Shown here piece by piece: positions 45,242 to 56,457 of a stretch of DNA of 64,000 nucleotides; position 1 is the first letter of the stretch, and the number at the start of each line of letters is the position of its first letter. The position numbers and the translations under genes are program-made. Source of the DNA: Protonemura montana (Eukaryota > Arthropoda > Insecta > Plecoptera > Nemouridae); contig OX387609.1 in NCBI GenBank assembly GCA_947568835.1, forward strand, positions 9,811,660-9,875,659, read 5' to 3'. Below the pieces are notes generated by a model that was not told where the DNA came from, searched no databases, and saw only the letters and a program-made list of their open reading frames with translations.

Positions 45242-47691
45242 TCAACAAATCAGGTGCAGATGACATATTTAGCTAACCCGAAACATGACGAAATCGTATA
45301 AGGTATAAGTTTAAGTCAAAAAAGAGAAAGGAAAAAAAAATAACACAATTTGCGTAATTGCTTGGTTAGGTAATTTTTAAAACAGTTTAAATACACAATT
45401 GTAAACGTCGATGACCGTTCCCGTCTTGCAAGATTGAGAATATATGTTTACCCTTCTCAGACCTTGGCCATCTCTGTGACAACGGCCAATGAGAAACGAG
45501 TCGTGCAAGAAAGTGAAGATGCTATTTTCGTCGCGACCAACGAATCGAAAGTAACTCTTATATTTAGAGTAAAACTTCTTCATTTTTTTTCTTCTCCACC
45601 CCCATTTTTACCCGCGGCATCGAGAGAAGTTATCTAGTTTGAAAATGTACGCGCAGAAAGTTGGCACATGAGTTATCGTGGTGGTGGTGCCCCTGCTTTT
45701 GTGTCGGCTAATTTAAGGCTAGTTCCATGGACTGACAGCTTATTTACTGGTTGCTAAGGAGAGGGCGAAGAAAAAAAAACGGCTAGCGAAGATGTGATGT
45801 AAAAATGTTCAGCATTTGTTTTTGGTCGTTGTACTGGCTGTTATTTGTCGAGCACATCTTTCTGCTTGGAAGGGTTTGTGTTAAACTCGATTACATAAGA
45901 CGCTATGTGTCTTAGCGAAGAAAGAAACACTGCTTTGAATATCAAATTGCAAATCAGGCAGCCATTTGTGTTGTAAATAAGGAAACGAAACGATAAGAAA
46001 GTGAAAAAATCATGTAAAAAATAAGAAATTTGCATCTCGAGTATAGAGTTCTTATCTTTTCCCTTTGCTTTTTTCGAGTGAATAACTTTGACAACTGACT
46101 TTGAATAAAGTACTTTGACAACGGCATAAAGATAAGTTTAAATACTATAGCATGGATACATGCAAAACGCAATATATCTTACATCCGTTATCGATTTAAA
46201 CCAATATCGACTGTCATTCACCGAATTCGAAAACAATATCTTCGGCTCACACTAAACATAGGACAAATTACTTTTCAATTCAACGTTAACGTGATCTCGC
46301 TCTCTTTGCTTTTCGGTGCCGAACCCAAATCTTCCAGAATTCGTAGCCATTAGTTGATCCCATCAAGCTAATCCATCAAATTCAGTCCGCGCCGAGCCAC
46401 GATTTTTCACCCCGGAATCTTCGTGGAACGAAAACCCGTCTAGACCCATTCACCAGAGCGCCCGTCAAACCATTCACACACACTGCAAAACGGCGTGCCT
46501 AACATTTCTATATCACGGCTAGCAGATTGGCATTAAAGGCGGCTGTCAAAAGGAAACAAATCAATCATCTTCGCCGCGGCGGAAGGTGCGATATCTTCCC
46601 ATCGTCTTCTCTGTGAACAAAACGGATATCGATGACGGACAGGTATTGAAAGTGGAGATTCTCTGCGTCAAGTTTTATCCTCTTCTCGCCAGAGTCGAGT
46701 GAAGGGCTCTGAATGATCGTGTTTGCTGAAATGGTTTGACGCAGGGAGGGCGCAGGGTCGGTGAACCAGTTTGGATTTATTTTTTTAATTTTGACTCAAC
46801 AGCGCGTTTTGCACCAAGCACTTGAGTGCCAACGCAAAACTTGTGTGCCGGAAACGCCACCCGATGGCGCTTGCGGCTTTTACTTAAAAAAAAAAACGCT
46901 AAAATTAAATAGTAATGACTCCAAATATCAATACATGTTCATCAATCGTTGGGGTTAGCATTAATTGAGCGTAAACCAGACTCAAATGCTAGTAATCTGC
47001 GAGAAATAACGAAACAAAATTTCTCAACACTCAAAACGACGGTGACTCCACCTAGACGTATCCTCCATTCTTGTCGGTTAAGTAGTAGTCTTTCTCGCTA
47101 AGAAAGTTTAACATTAGCGTTAAGGCTGTGAATAATTGAAACCCCGATGGTCAGACACCGCCAACCTTTGCAATATGCAAGACAGAGTTCGCCCCAAACG
47201 TTTTCCACGGCAGCGTGGAGATAAACGCGGACCTCGTCGAACGTGATATCGGTCACGGCACACCAAGTTTATAGATAGGTAAGAAGAGTTAAATAAGTCT
47301 CAAGATAACCAAGTTATCGATGGAATGTCAAACTCCACTTCTAGGATCGTGGTGCTAAATATTCTTACGTGCTTTCGCTTTAGTAAGAAACTCGGCTTTT
47401 CCGACTTTAACGCCTTGAACCGTCACAAATTATATTCAGAAAACACCACATCGGACCTCTTCTGTCTTCTCAATCTCTCTCTTTCTCAAAAACAAAAGCC
47501 CATCTCTTATCGTTTCATGTTGTTTCCACTGCCTCTTCGGTTATGGTTTGACTTAACAACTTCAGAATCAATAATTATCGCAAACACCTGCGTTATTGGA
47601 GCATTCCAGTAAAATGCATGTTTATATGTTTAATGGTATTGTAGCCAAACGCAATGTATAATGGGTCTGCGATCCTCTTTGATTTATGATG
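45242..47691. other. Gene-free stretch with one doubly open segment
   Basis: Apart from a family C copy, the segment 47,110-47,275 is open in both directions without repeat structure (see findings). Confidence 0.35.
46835..47015 (-). repeat. Dispersed repeat family C, minus-strand copy
   Basis: It shares ccacccgatggcgcttgcg and aatgactccaaatatcaa with the 31.8-kb copy and extends through gcgtaaaccagactcaaatg and tctgcgagaaataacgaaac, the reverse of the start of the 61.0-kb copy. Confidence 0.6.
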
Positions 47692-48016
47692 TTTAACGAC
47701 GCACTTTTTTTACATCTGGCCATGCGGCACTGGTCTAATAGCATCGGTTAATGAGTAGATGATAATGAGGATGATGATGAACCTAATTTAACCTAGAAGC
47801 GAGGAAGGTAAACCCGGTGCCTGCATGTAGCCTACTCCTGTCGAAGAGCACCAAGGGGATAACCGGCTTAACGTCCCTTCCGAAGGACGGTACAACGCGA
47901 ATAGCAGAATTCCTCCACAAATCCATGCTGTCGAGAGGTTGATAAGCGCGGCGAGAGAAGTTGTTGTACTAACTTTCATCCCTCCAACCTCTCTCCCGAA
48001 CAGAACTGGTCATGTG
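47692..48016 (-). mobile_element. 5S-derived SINE, head-truncated
   Basis: The minus-strand copy runs from the 3' end (gtttaacgacgcac on the plus strand) through the body to the linker gaacagaactggtcatgtgt. It stops before the 5S block. Confidence 0.77.
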
Positions 48017-48375
48017 TCCACGATCCTCTATATCTACCAGTGATAAAATAAGTGCTGAGCTTGCGAATTATTTAAAGCTAAAAGAACGCCTGTTGAGCGA
48101 GAGATTAGAGTTGTATGGGCTCATAAAATGCAATATCTACTTTAAAGCCAAATTATAAAAGTTTTCATTATAAAAAAAAGCATGTCATTAATTTTATATC
48201 GGTACCTAAAAACTATAAAAACCCTCGACGAGGTTAAGTTAAAAGACAGCTACGATAGAGGCACCATAACCTCAAATAATCCGGATATCGAAGTTGACAC
48301 ATCCATGCTTCATCTGTCAAATTTTACGTTGAATGGGAAAACAGGAACAACCTGGATTGTCTGTACCTGCGTTTT

Positions 48376-48422
48376 AAACCACACACCTGGAGCGCGCTGG
48401 GGCAGCCAATCGAATACGCCAT
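48376..48422 (+). repeat. Unexpanded relative of the 43-bp array flank
   Basis: The sequence cacacctggagcgcgctggg followed by gcagccaatcgaatacgcc matches the right flank of array 1 (gcacacccggggcagccaag, then tcgaatacgc). It looks like a dispersed repeat from which the arrays grew. Confidence 0.45.
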
Positions 48423-49118
48423 AAGCTATGCGAGATCATTTTGTCAAATAGTAAATTCGAACCTTGCAAGTAGATTTATAATCGTAGAAAACTTTTTGAC
48501 AGTATTTTGTTTTATAGTCTAACTGATTATAACGCTCACCGAGAACAAAGAGACCGTGGCGATGAAATAAACAGCAAAAAAATTGTCAGCTAATTCGATC
48601 CACAGCGAAAATGTCTACGACAACAACTTCAACGTTTCCATCTCGTCGGCAGTTTTCCCCGCGAGGAGCGCTAGCTGCAGCGAGAAAAGTCTCGCGAGGT
48701 TTGATACCAATAAAAGGAACAGTTTTACAACGTCGAAACAACAAAAAAGGTTTTTTTCTTTTTCAAAATGCGTGGCTCTACGCCCACCAGTATTTGACGC
48801 CTGAATATTTCATTCCACTGAGTTTATATACATCTTACATTCGCAATATTATGTGTTCTTTCATGAGATTGGTTGCGTGGTCGTTTTCAGAGCCGTGGTA
48901 TGATGTTCAGATATATGTTTTGCGGTTTTGCTCCGTGTTGAGGAGTTTTTTCATGAGATTATCAAATAAATTAAAAACTTTTCCACAATGAAGTGCCTTT
49001 AACAGCGCAATGTGTAGATAGCCTTCGCCGTTAGGTACTCGTGAGAGGTTTACAAGAGCTGTGAGATAAGATTTTTTTAATAACTTCAACTCCGCCTTTG
49101 AAATAATCTCTTGGAAGT

Positions 49119-49202
49119 GCAATGGTCACCCATCCACTACCTGGCCCAGCGCAGTGTTGCTTAACTTCAATGATCTAAACTAGATCCGATGTTTCCAGCA
49201 CG
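49119..49202 (-). mobile_element. 5S-derived SINE, head only
   Basis: An isolated minus-strand head of about 84 bp (ggtcacccatccactacctg, agtgttgcttaacttcaatg) without a body. Confidence 0.6.
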
Positions 49203-49683
49203 GCGGGGACTTAAAAAAGCTTTCACGCAAGTTTCGCTAGATCATCTCATACTCGAACGAGAGTGGCATAAAATCTCGAAACGGCAAAGTGTAACGTGCA
49301 CTACCCTTACGAGACCGCCTAAGTACCGGTTTTTCAGTGGTTCGTTAAGAACCTAACAGTCTGTTAAAAATGTTATATGCTTGGCAACAGCCGATCAGAT
49401 TATGTCTTTTGTTTGTGAACAAACTTGTTAATTCCGCTAAAAATCTGACCCTTAAAGTAACTTCACAAGGCTTATAAATCACCTTTCCCAGAGCTAAGTT
49501 ACCAACATCATATGATTACTAACTTTGTTATTCGTAGTCATGGCAACCACATTGCACTCTAGCAAAGTAGCGAATTGCGAGCAACCAAGGAATCGATTCG
49601 TTGCGATAACGGCCAGCTAGATATTGCTGTGACGATAATTAGCTTGCGCCAAAGTGTTTGTCTTAAGACTTCATCGAGTACCA

Positions 49684-49699
49684 CCCCCCCCCCCCCCCC
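49684..49699 (+). repeat. Poly-C tract (16)
   Basis: Sixteen C followed by tcccacccc. Confidence 0.9.
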
Positions 49700-49789
49700 T
49701 CCCACCCCATCACCAAGCAACGCCATGTTGAAATCCACTTTAGACCGTTGTTTCGATTTGCAGGTTAAATTCCGATTCTGATTTGTTTT

Positions 49790-49962
49790 GTTAAGCGGCG
49801 CACTGTTTCGGTGGCGGTTTTGACTAATGGCGTCGATGAATGAGTGGGTGATGGTGAGGATACTAATTGACCTAACCTAGCCTAGAAGGAAATAGAGGTC
49901 GGTGGTCACCTATCTAATATACCTACCGGACCTAGCGCAGTGTTGCTTACCTAAGGTGTTCG
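49790..49962 (-). mobile_element. 5S-derived SINE with internal deletion
   Basis: The 3' end (gcggcgcactgtttcgg) and the (gatg)-rich segment are joined at cctagaaggaaatagaggtc directly to the head; the body is missing. Confidence 0.65.
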
Positions 49963-50644
49963 ATCAAACTGTTCGATTCAGTGATTTGAACTTGGCTTGG
50001 CCTTCGCGTGGATTTTCATCAAGAAGCTCTCAAACGACAGAACATGAAGCATTACCCGACTCGTATTTTCTTCTCGGCGGTCGTTACCCGACTTTTGAAG
50101 TTAAAAAACCGAACATTTCAACGTCAGCTGCTTAACCCAGCAAAGAGATTAAAACATCTCTTGCTCGCAATCGTAAAAACGCGGCCCGTCTCGCTTGGCC
50201 GTCGATTCGATCCTTTATTTGTCCTGATCCTGAAGGCGCTGACGACGAGGATCGAAGCAAGGACCGAGCGCGTGGCGGCCGTCAAAAAGCTCTTGTCATT
50301 TTCTGCGCGCTCAAACGCGACGTCTGAACGAACAAAAACCCGGCCATCGAGAAAACGCGAATAAAAGTCAAAGGAAATGCGATTAATAAAAAAAAAACCC
50401 GTAGAGGCACTGGAATAACAGTCGAGAGAGTTAGCCAGAAAAATACCATTTTTTTTGACAGTGAATTCAGGCAAAAATGTTAAAGGTAGGTACTTAAAAA
50501 ACTGTATGAACTAGAATCTATTGAATAATTATTTCCGTTTAAAAAAGCCTGTAGATTTAATGGTATTCTTATATTGGAGTATTAACGCGTTAACTAGATG
50601 ACCTCTTTGGGCCTGGATAATTTTTAAGAAAGCATCAGGATCCA

Positions 50645-50815
50645 GATCTTTAAAGCTGAGTTTAAACTACACCCCCCCCCCCCCCCCCCCCCCACAAATG
50701 TTGGGGTTAAAGTTGTTATCACCATGGAAACGTCTACTGACACACGGTCTGTGATCGGCTGGTCTTCGTTAAGCTCTGCGATTACACTTACAACACTGCT
50801 TTGTGGATTACTTCA
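50645..50815. repeat. Dispersed repeat family E, copy 2 with poly-C expansion
   Basis: The same block order as at 17.6 kb (aaagttgttatcaccatgga, gctttgtggattacttc), but with 22 consecutive C at 50,672-50,693. Confidence 0.55.
50672..50693 (+). repeat. Poly-C tract (22) inside a dispersed repeat
   Basis: Twenty-two C where the related copy at 17.6 kb has only four, so the tract expanded after the repeat spread. Confidence 0.9.
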
Positions 50816-50892
50816 CTTTCAAAAGTTGTTGCCCAAACGGGGATTTGGCATATTTTGCAAGCATTTGAAATGTATTCACATTTCAGATTAAC

Positions 50893-51139
50893 TTAGGTCT
50901 GGTTTTACAAAAATGTTCAACTATAAGTTGGATCTCTGACTCACAGAAACATCTGAATTTCACTGCATGTGATTGGAAGTCGTCATGGCAACAGTTTCAA
51001 CAAAATGTTGAACTATAAGTTGGATCTCTAGCTCACAGAAACATCTGAATATCACTGCATGTGATTGGAAGTCGTCATGGCAACAGTTTCAACTAACACT
51101 TCAACTAGGAAGCGATATTTTGGTAATACCTGACCTAAA
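50893..51139 (-). mobile_element. MITE family A, nearly complete with 92-bp duplication
   Basis: Its ends ttaggtctggttttac and ggtaatacctgacctaa are imperfect terminal inverted repeats. Inside, tcacagaaacatctgaat recurs at 50,941 and 51,033, a 92-bp period. The duplication matches the one at 3.3 kb in the opposite orientation. Confidence 0.72.
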
Positions 51140-51255
51140 TTTCTGTAATATTGTTGTCAGGAAGATGCGTGGCAAATTGCAATCATAAATATTTCGAAGT
51201 TAGCACAAAGATTTCAATTTGAATCAAAACCAGCGAAGAAAGATTTTTGAAAGAG

Positions 51256-51735
51256 AACCACCTAGACAACCACCTAGACAACCACCTAGACAACCACCTA
51301 GACAACCACCTAGACAAGCACCTAGACAACCACCTAGACAACCACCTAGACCACCACCTAGACAACCACCTAGACAACCACCTAGACAACCACCTAGACA
51401 ACCACCTAGACAACCACCTAGACAACCACCTAGACAACCACCTAGACAACCACCTAGACAACCACCTAGACAACCACCTAGACAACCACATAGACAACCA
51501 CATAGACAACCACCTAGACAACCACATAGACAACCACATAGACAACCACCTAGACAACCACCTAGACAACCACCTAGACAACCACCTAGACAACCACCTA
51601 GACAACCACATAGACAACCACATAGACAACCACCTAGACAATCACATAGACAACCACATAGACAACCACCTAGACAACCACATAGACAACCACATAGACA
51701 ACCACATAGACAACCACATAGACTACCACCTAGGT
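51256..51735 (+). repeat. 12-bp minisatellite, about 40 units
   Basis: The unit is aaccacctagac, with a clustered variant aaccacatagac towards the right end. No frame has a stop on either strand, creating false ORFs of 150-176 codons (PPRQ, HLDN and RWLS repeats). Confidence 0.95.
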
Positions 51736-51879
51736 ATTACCTAGGCTAACAAGCCTAAAAGAATATCGCATGAACTCTTATGTGATTTCAAACCGACACG
51801 ACGCACTCTTTTAAGAAAATTTTGTCAATTTCTTGCCGTCAGCAAATGTCATCGGCGCTAAAAACAACATTAAGGCATT

Positions 51880-52001
51880 AATAAAAACTATTTGAACTGG
51901 GTTTTGAATGCTAAGTAAAAGGCTACTAAATTTCCCGACGTTTCGCAACATGTACTGGTTACTTCTTCAGAGGTTTGAGCAGTCCTGACAATTTTCCGAT
52001 A
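51880..52001. mobile_element. Foldback family B, partial copy
   Basis: The arm runs from aactatttgaactgggtttt through cgacgtttcgcaacatgtac to agcagtcctgacaattttcc. A possible remnant of the other end (gagtctaaaaaccatcat) is at about 52,183. Confidence 0.6.
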
Positions 52002-52870
52002 ACAAAAGAACCACATAAAATTATGACAATTACCTAGTTCAAGCATCCTAATTGCATCTAAATAAAATAATCAGGGTCAATAACTTAAAAACTAATGTAT
52101 TATGTATTTTCTGAAATAAGATCTCGAACACCTTGGCGTTTTTTAACTAACTAATTATGTGTAAGGATATATCAAGTAGACGTGAGTCTAAAAACCATCA
52201 TAACATGCGAAGCAACATGGCATCGCAACCGGCCTGGCGGAAACCTGCGGCTGTGCGCAGCAATCGAGGAGGCTGGGCACGCAGAGTAGCCGGCATTTGC
52301 CGGGTTTTGTTTGCCGACGTCCTCGACGCACCACAAGGACTGCAAGGGGTCGCCGTTTTGAAAGTGATAAGAACAGGAGTCGCGTCATTGCGTAATTACA
52401 CGAATGCTGGTTGTTTCTTGTCATCTGTCCACGCCCGTGCGTTGTTAGGGAACTTTATAACTAAAAAAAACTAGGAATTATACAGTTCCCTTTCGAAGTG
52501 AAGCTTGTCGAAACTTTTAAACCAGACAGATTTTCGTTCAAAGTCAATGAAAATCAAAAATCAGTGTGGATTATTAAGATAAAGACCTCAAGATCCAATT
52601 AAGGATATGGAAATTTCAAAGTTGAAAGCGGAATCAGATTTCTATAAGCACCCACAACGTATCTATGTCATAAATTCAAAATAAGACTTCAATTATAAAT
52701 TCATTTTACTTAGTGTAATCCATACACATATAACAGCTTATGCAAGGAAAAACGAGTGCGACCTATTTATCATGTAAATTCAATTACAGTTTTATATAGA
52801 TCAATGAGATGAATTTGTATGGTTTTAACCCCACCCTCCAGCCCCCACCCCCGTAACACTCCTCGCGCAG

Positions 52871-52969
52871 CAAAAACACTGTCCCATCGAACCAGGCGCC
52901 GAATCGACATACGACGTCGCGACGCCGCATGGCCTTGGGCGCCGCGACGCTGACCCGACGCCGCCGTAG
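52871..52969 (+). CDS. Possible terminal exon next to a minisatellite
   Basis: After a pyrimidine-rich run ending ctcctcgcgcag, a 32-codon frame (QKHCPIEPGAESTYDVATPH, then GLGRRDADPTPP) ends at a TAG. The segment is strikingly CpG- and GC-rich (to about 53,035) compared with its surroundings, as are the exons of the two recognised genes. Other frames are open in parts, so coding status is unproven. Confidence 0.2.
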   Translation, partial: QKHCPIEPGAESTYDVATPHGLGRRDADPTPP

Positions 52970-53032
52970 CAACCCGTCCACTCGGCATCTCATTGACCCG
53001 ACGCCGTCGCCCGACCAGCTGGCGTCGGCACG

Positions 53033-53925
53033 CAGCCTGCTCCTCTCCAACAGTACCAAGGACCGGCCACCGCTTAGCCTTGTCCCTTTGACACACTGTG
53101 TTGCCTGCTCCTCTCCAACAGTACCAAGGACCGGCCACCGCTTAGCCTTGTCCCTTTGACACACTGTGTTGGCTGCTCCTCTCCAACAGCACCAAGGACC
53201 GGCCACCGCTTAGTCTTATCCATTTGACACACTGTGTTGGCTGCTCCTGTCCAAGAGTACCAAGGACCGGCCACCGCCTAGCCTTGTCACTTTGACACAC
53301 TGTGTTGGCTGCTTCTGTACAACAGCACCAAGGACCGGCCACCGTTTAGCCCTGTCCCTTTGACACGCTGTGTTGGCTGCTTCTGTCCAAAAGCACCAAG
53401 GACCGGCCACCGCTTAGCCTTGTCACTTTGACACACTGTGTTGGCTGCTCCTGTCCTACAGCACCAAGGACCGGTCATCGCCTAGCCTTGTCACTTTGAC
53501 ACACTGTGTTGGCTGCTCCTGTCTAACAGCACCAAGAACTGGCCACCGCTTAGCCTTGTCCCTTTGACACACTGTGATGGCTGCTCCTGTCCAACAGCAC
53601 CAAGGACCGGCCACCGCTTAGCCTTGTCACTTTGACACACTGTGTTGGCTGCTCCTGTCCTACAGCACCAAGGACCGGTCATCGCCTAGCCTTGTCACTT
53701 TGACACACTGTGTTGGCTGCTCCTGTCTAACAGCACCAAGAACTGGCCACCGCTTAGCCTTGTCCCTTTGACACACTGTGATGGCTGCTCCTGTCCAACA
53801 GCACCAAGGACCGGCCACCGCTTAGCCTTGTCACTTTGACACACTGTGTTGGCTGCTCCTGTCCTACAGCACCAAGAACTGGCCACCGCTTAGCCTTGTC
53901 CCTTTGACACACTGTGTTGGCGCTG
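53033..53925 (+). repeat. 68-bp minisatellite with 204-bp higher-order period, about 13 units
   Basis: The unit carries caccaaggaccggccaccgc, ttagccttgtccctttgaca and cactgtgttggctgctcctg. The triplets at 53,491-53,694 and 53,695-53,898 repeat nearly exactly, giving a three-unit higher-order repeat. A small SINE-like scrap (gtcccttccgaaggact) follows at about 53,970. Confidence 0.93.
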
Positions 53926-54329
53926 TCCCTGCGTTGGCTGTCGGTGAATGACATGCCACCGCTATGCTACGTCCCTTCCGAAGGACTGCCCTAACCGATG
54001 AGCGTGTAAACAAGACATGGACGTTAGTTTAATAAACCCTTGTGTCCACATAATTTCGCAGTGGAGTTAACTCTGGTATTCTGTGCTCATTAATATCAAA
54101 GCACTGCGCTAATGCATGTATACCCCTTGGGTATAATCCGCATTTCACTGGACATGGTGCAGCCAGTGCCAAGGTAATTGCATAATTGCATAGTTGAATA
54201 ATATCCAAATAACAAGTGAGTGCATGCCACGACATAGTGTTTAAGCGATGCTCATCTTCTTTTAGCAACAAGTTTATTATTTATGAGTCACTTTACTGGA
54301 AGCTAAGATTGATTAATCTGTCTATAAAT

Positions 54330-54687
54330 AACCAGCGACACGCTGTTTTAACAACGGGCTCTCTGACTCTGGTATAATGGCGTCGGTGAATGAGTGGGTG
54401 ATGACGACAAATCATAAACTAGCCTAGAAGGGAAGAGAAACCCGGGATCGGCACATACTGTCGCAGAGCACCAAGGGGACCACCGGCTTTAAGTCCCTTC
54501 TGAAGTAGGGTACAACGCGAACAGAATTCCTCTACAAATCCATGCTGTCGAGAGGTTGATCAGCAAGGCGAATGAAGATGTTACACTAACTTTCATTTCT
54601 TCCAACCTCTCTCCCAAACAGAACTGGTCATGTGTTTGATGGTCACCCATCTAATACCTGACCCAACGTAGTGTTGCTTAACTTCAA
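54330..54687 (-). mobile_element. 5S-derived SINE copy
   Basis: The minus-strand copy has 3' end, body and about two thirds of the head. Its head supplies the end of a 164-codon chance ORF at 54,593-55,087. Confidence 0.77.
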
Positions 54688-55714
54688 TCCCCCCAAACAG
54701 ATCGTAAGTATAAGCGGAGACTAGCGCAGAGCCTTGAAGATGAACAAGAAAAACGTAACGACGGTCAATTATTTTTTGCCCGTGCGGGCTTGCAGCTAAT
54801 CTGTGTAACGACGCATCGCTAACGACTGGTGGTTTAACGACGCCCGTGGTTTGACGTAAGACGCAATGAGCGCGCGTCTTGGGATGGGGCCAAGAACGAG
54901 GCTGCAATTTACAAGAGAATAACTGCCAGGGTGGCAGCACTGCTAGACAGAGCTCGAGATAAATTCCGTCCATTGTAAGAAAGAAATTAGAATTCATAAG
55001 AATTACTTTTGTGGCTTTCTTGTAGAAACGTTGCTTGATTGAAAGGGTGGGTATTTTAAAACTTGTGCGAAATTTTCTAAATGTCACAGAATAATGACTT
55101 TAACCATCGCATTTTCTGATTACAATGGCATGCTTTAGACTAAAGTAGCAAGAAATGAGTGTTTTGGTAATGATAATGAGAAATACTGTCAAAAATGTAT
55201 TATAATGTATATAAATCTGAATATAATAAATTAATATATGTGTGGATTTAAATGCAAATGTGGCATTTTTCAGATCGCTTTCGATGAGTTTTAACATCAA
55301 CAGCTCAGTTGCTTCAACTCATCTTGATCTTCAAAATATTTCAAATACAGCCAAATTATTTAACTCCTGACAAGATTAGAACAAATATTTTTGTCGTTCT
55401 TTATTCGTGCCCTGAAGACCAAGAAATCCCTTTGCTGACACCGATTTCACTTCAAACTAACTACATGTTCATCCCCCACAGCGACATAAACTGCACTTCT
55501 CACCCCTCGCAAATGACCGCTGCCTTGCCAACGAACATCCCTCCATAACATAAAGCGAGCAGTTTGAGGCACCAGCTCAAGATTCAAACTGCGTTTGGCC
55601 GCCAGGCTCGCGTCTTAAATCTCAAACGTTTCGGCTTTGCAGGATGAAGAGAGAAGAAAACGAGCTCAGTTTTCGACTCTTGACTTAATATTCTAAGAGG
55701 AGGTTCGTCCATCG

Positions 55715-56457
55715 ATTTGAACACACTTGCGTGGATAGCACATCCCGTGGACCGGTTTCTAAGCCAGTGGGGTCCTCGATCTCCCCTATTATATCTGTGT
55801 AACCCACTGGTCCGTACACACTTGCGTGGATAGCGTATCCCGTGGACCGGTTTCCAAGCCAGTGGGGTCCTCGATCTCCCCTATTATATCTGTGCTACCC
55901 ACTGGTCTGTACACACTTGCGTGGATAGCGCATCCCGTGGACCGGTTTCTAAGGCAGTGGGGTCTTCGATCTCCCATATTCTAACTGTGTAACACTGGTC
56001 TGTAAACACTTGCGTAGATAGCGCATCCCGTGGACCGGTTTCCAAGCCAGTGGGGTCCTCGATCTCCCCTATTATATCTGTGTAACCCACTTGTCTGTAC
56101 ACCCTTGCGTGGATAGCGCATCCCGTGGACCGGTTTCTAAGCTAGTGGGGTCCTCGATCTCCCATATTATATCTGTGCTACCCACTGGTCTGTACACACT
56201 TGCGTGGATAGCGCATCCCGTGGACCGGTTTCCAAGCCAGTGGGGTCCTCGATCTCCCCTATTATATCTGTGTAACCCACTGGTCTGTACACACTTGCGT
56301 GGATAGCGCATCCCGTGGACCGGTTTCCAAGCCAGTGGGGTCCTCGATCTCCCCTATTATATCTGTGTAACCCACTGGTCTGTACACACTTGCATGGATA
56401 GCGCATCCCGTGGACCGGTTTCCAAGCCAGTGGGGTCCTCGATCTCCCCTATTATAA
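55715..56457 (+). repeat. 95-bp minisatellite, about 8 units
   Basis: Units start acacacttgcgtggatagcg, continue tcccgtggaccggtttcc and end with ctcccctattatatctgtg. The period is 95 bp, with one 93-bp unit. Open frames across the array are artefacts. Confidence 0.93.

Noticed and set aside
51183-51749. ORFs of 152-176 codons on both strands (PPRQ, HLDN, RWLS repeats)
   Set aside because: They are produced by the 12-bp minisatellite; no non-repeat protein sequence flanks them.
52770-53954. Series of minus-strand ORFs with MAGPWCC and LSGGRSLVLL repeats
   Set aside because: They are artefacts of the 68-bp minisatellite, whose unit length moves the same peptide through the frames.
54593-55087. 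164-codon minus-strand ORF, the longest outside clean repeats
   Set aside because: Its last part is the SINE head and the rest has no recognisable domain, splice sites or codon bias.
55789-56406. Overlapping ORFs with DIIGEIEDPTGLETGPRD repeats
   Set aside because: They come from the 95-bp minisatellite.
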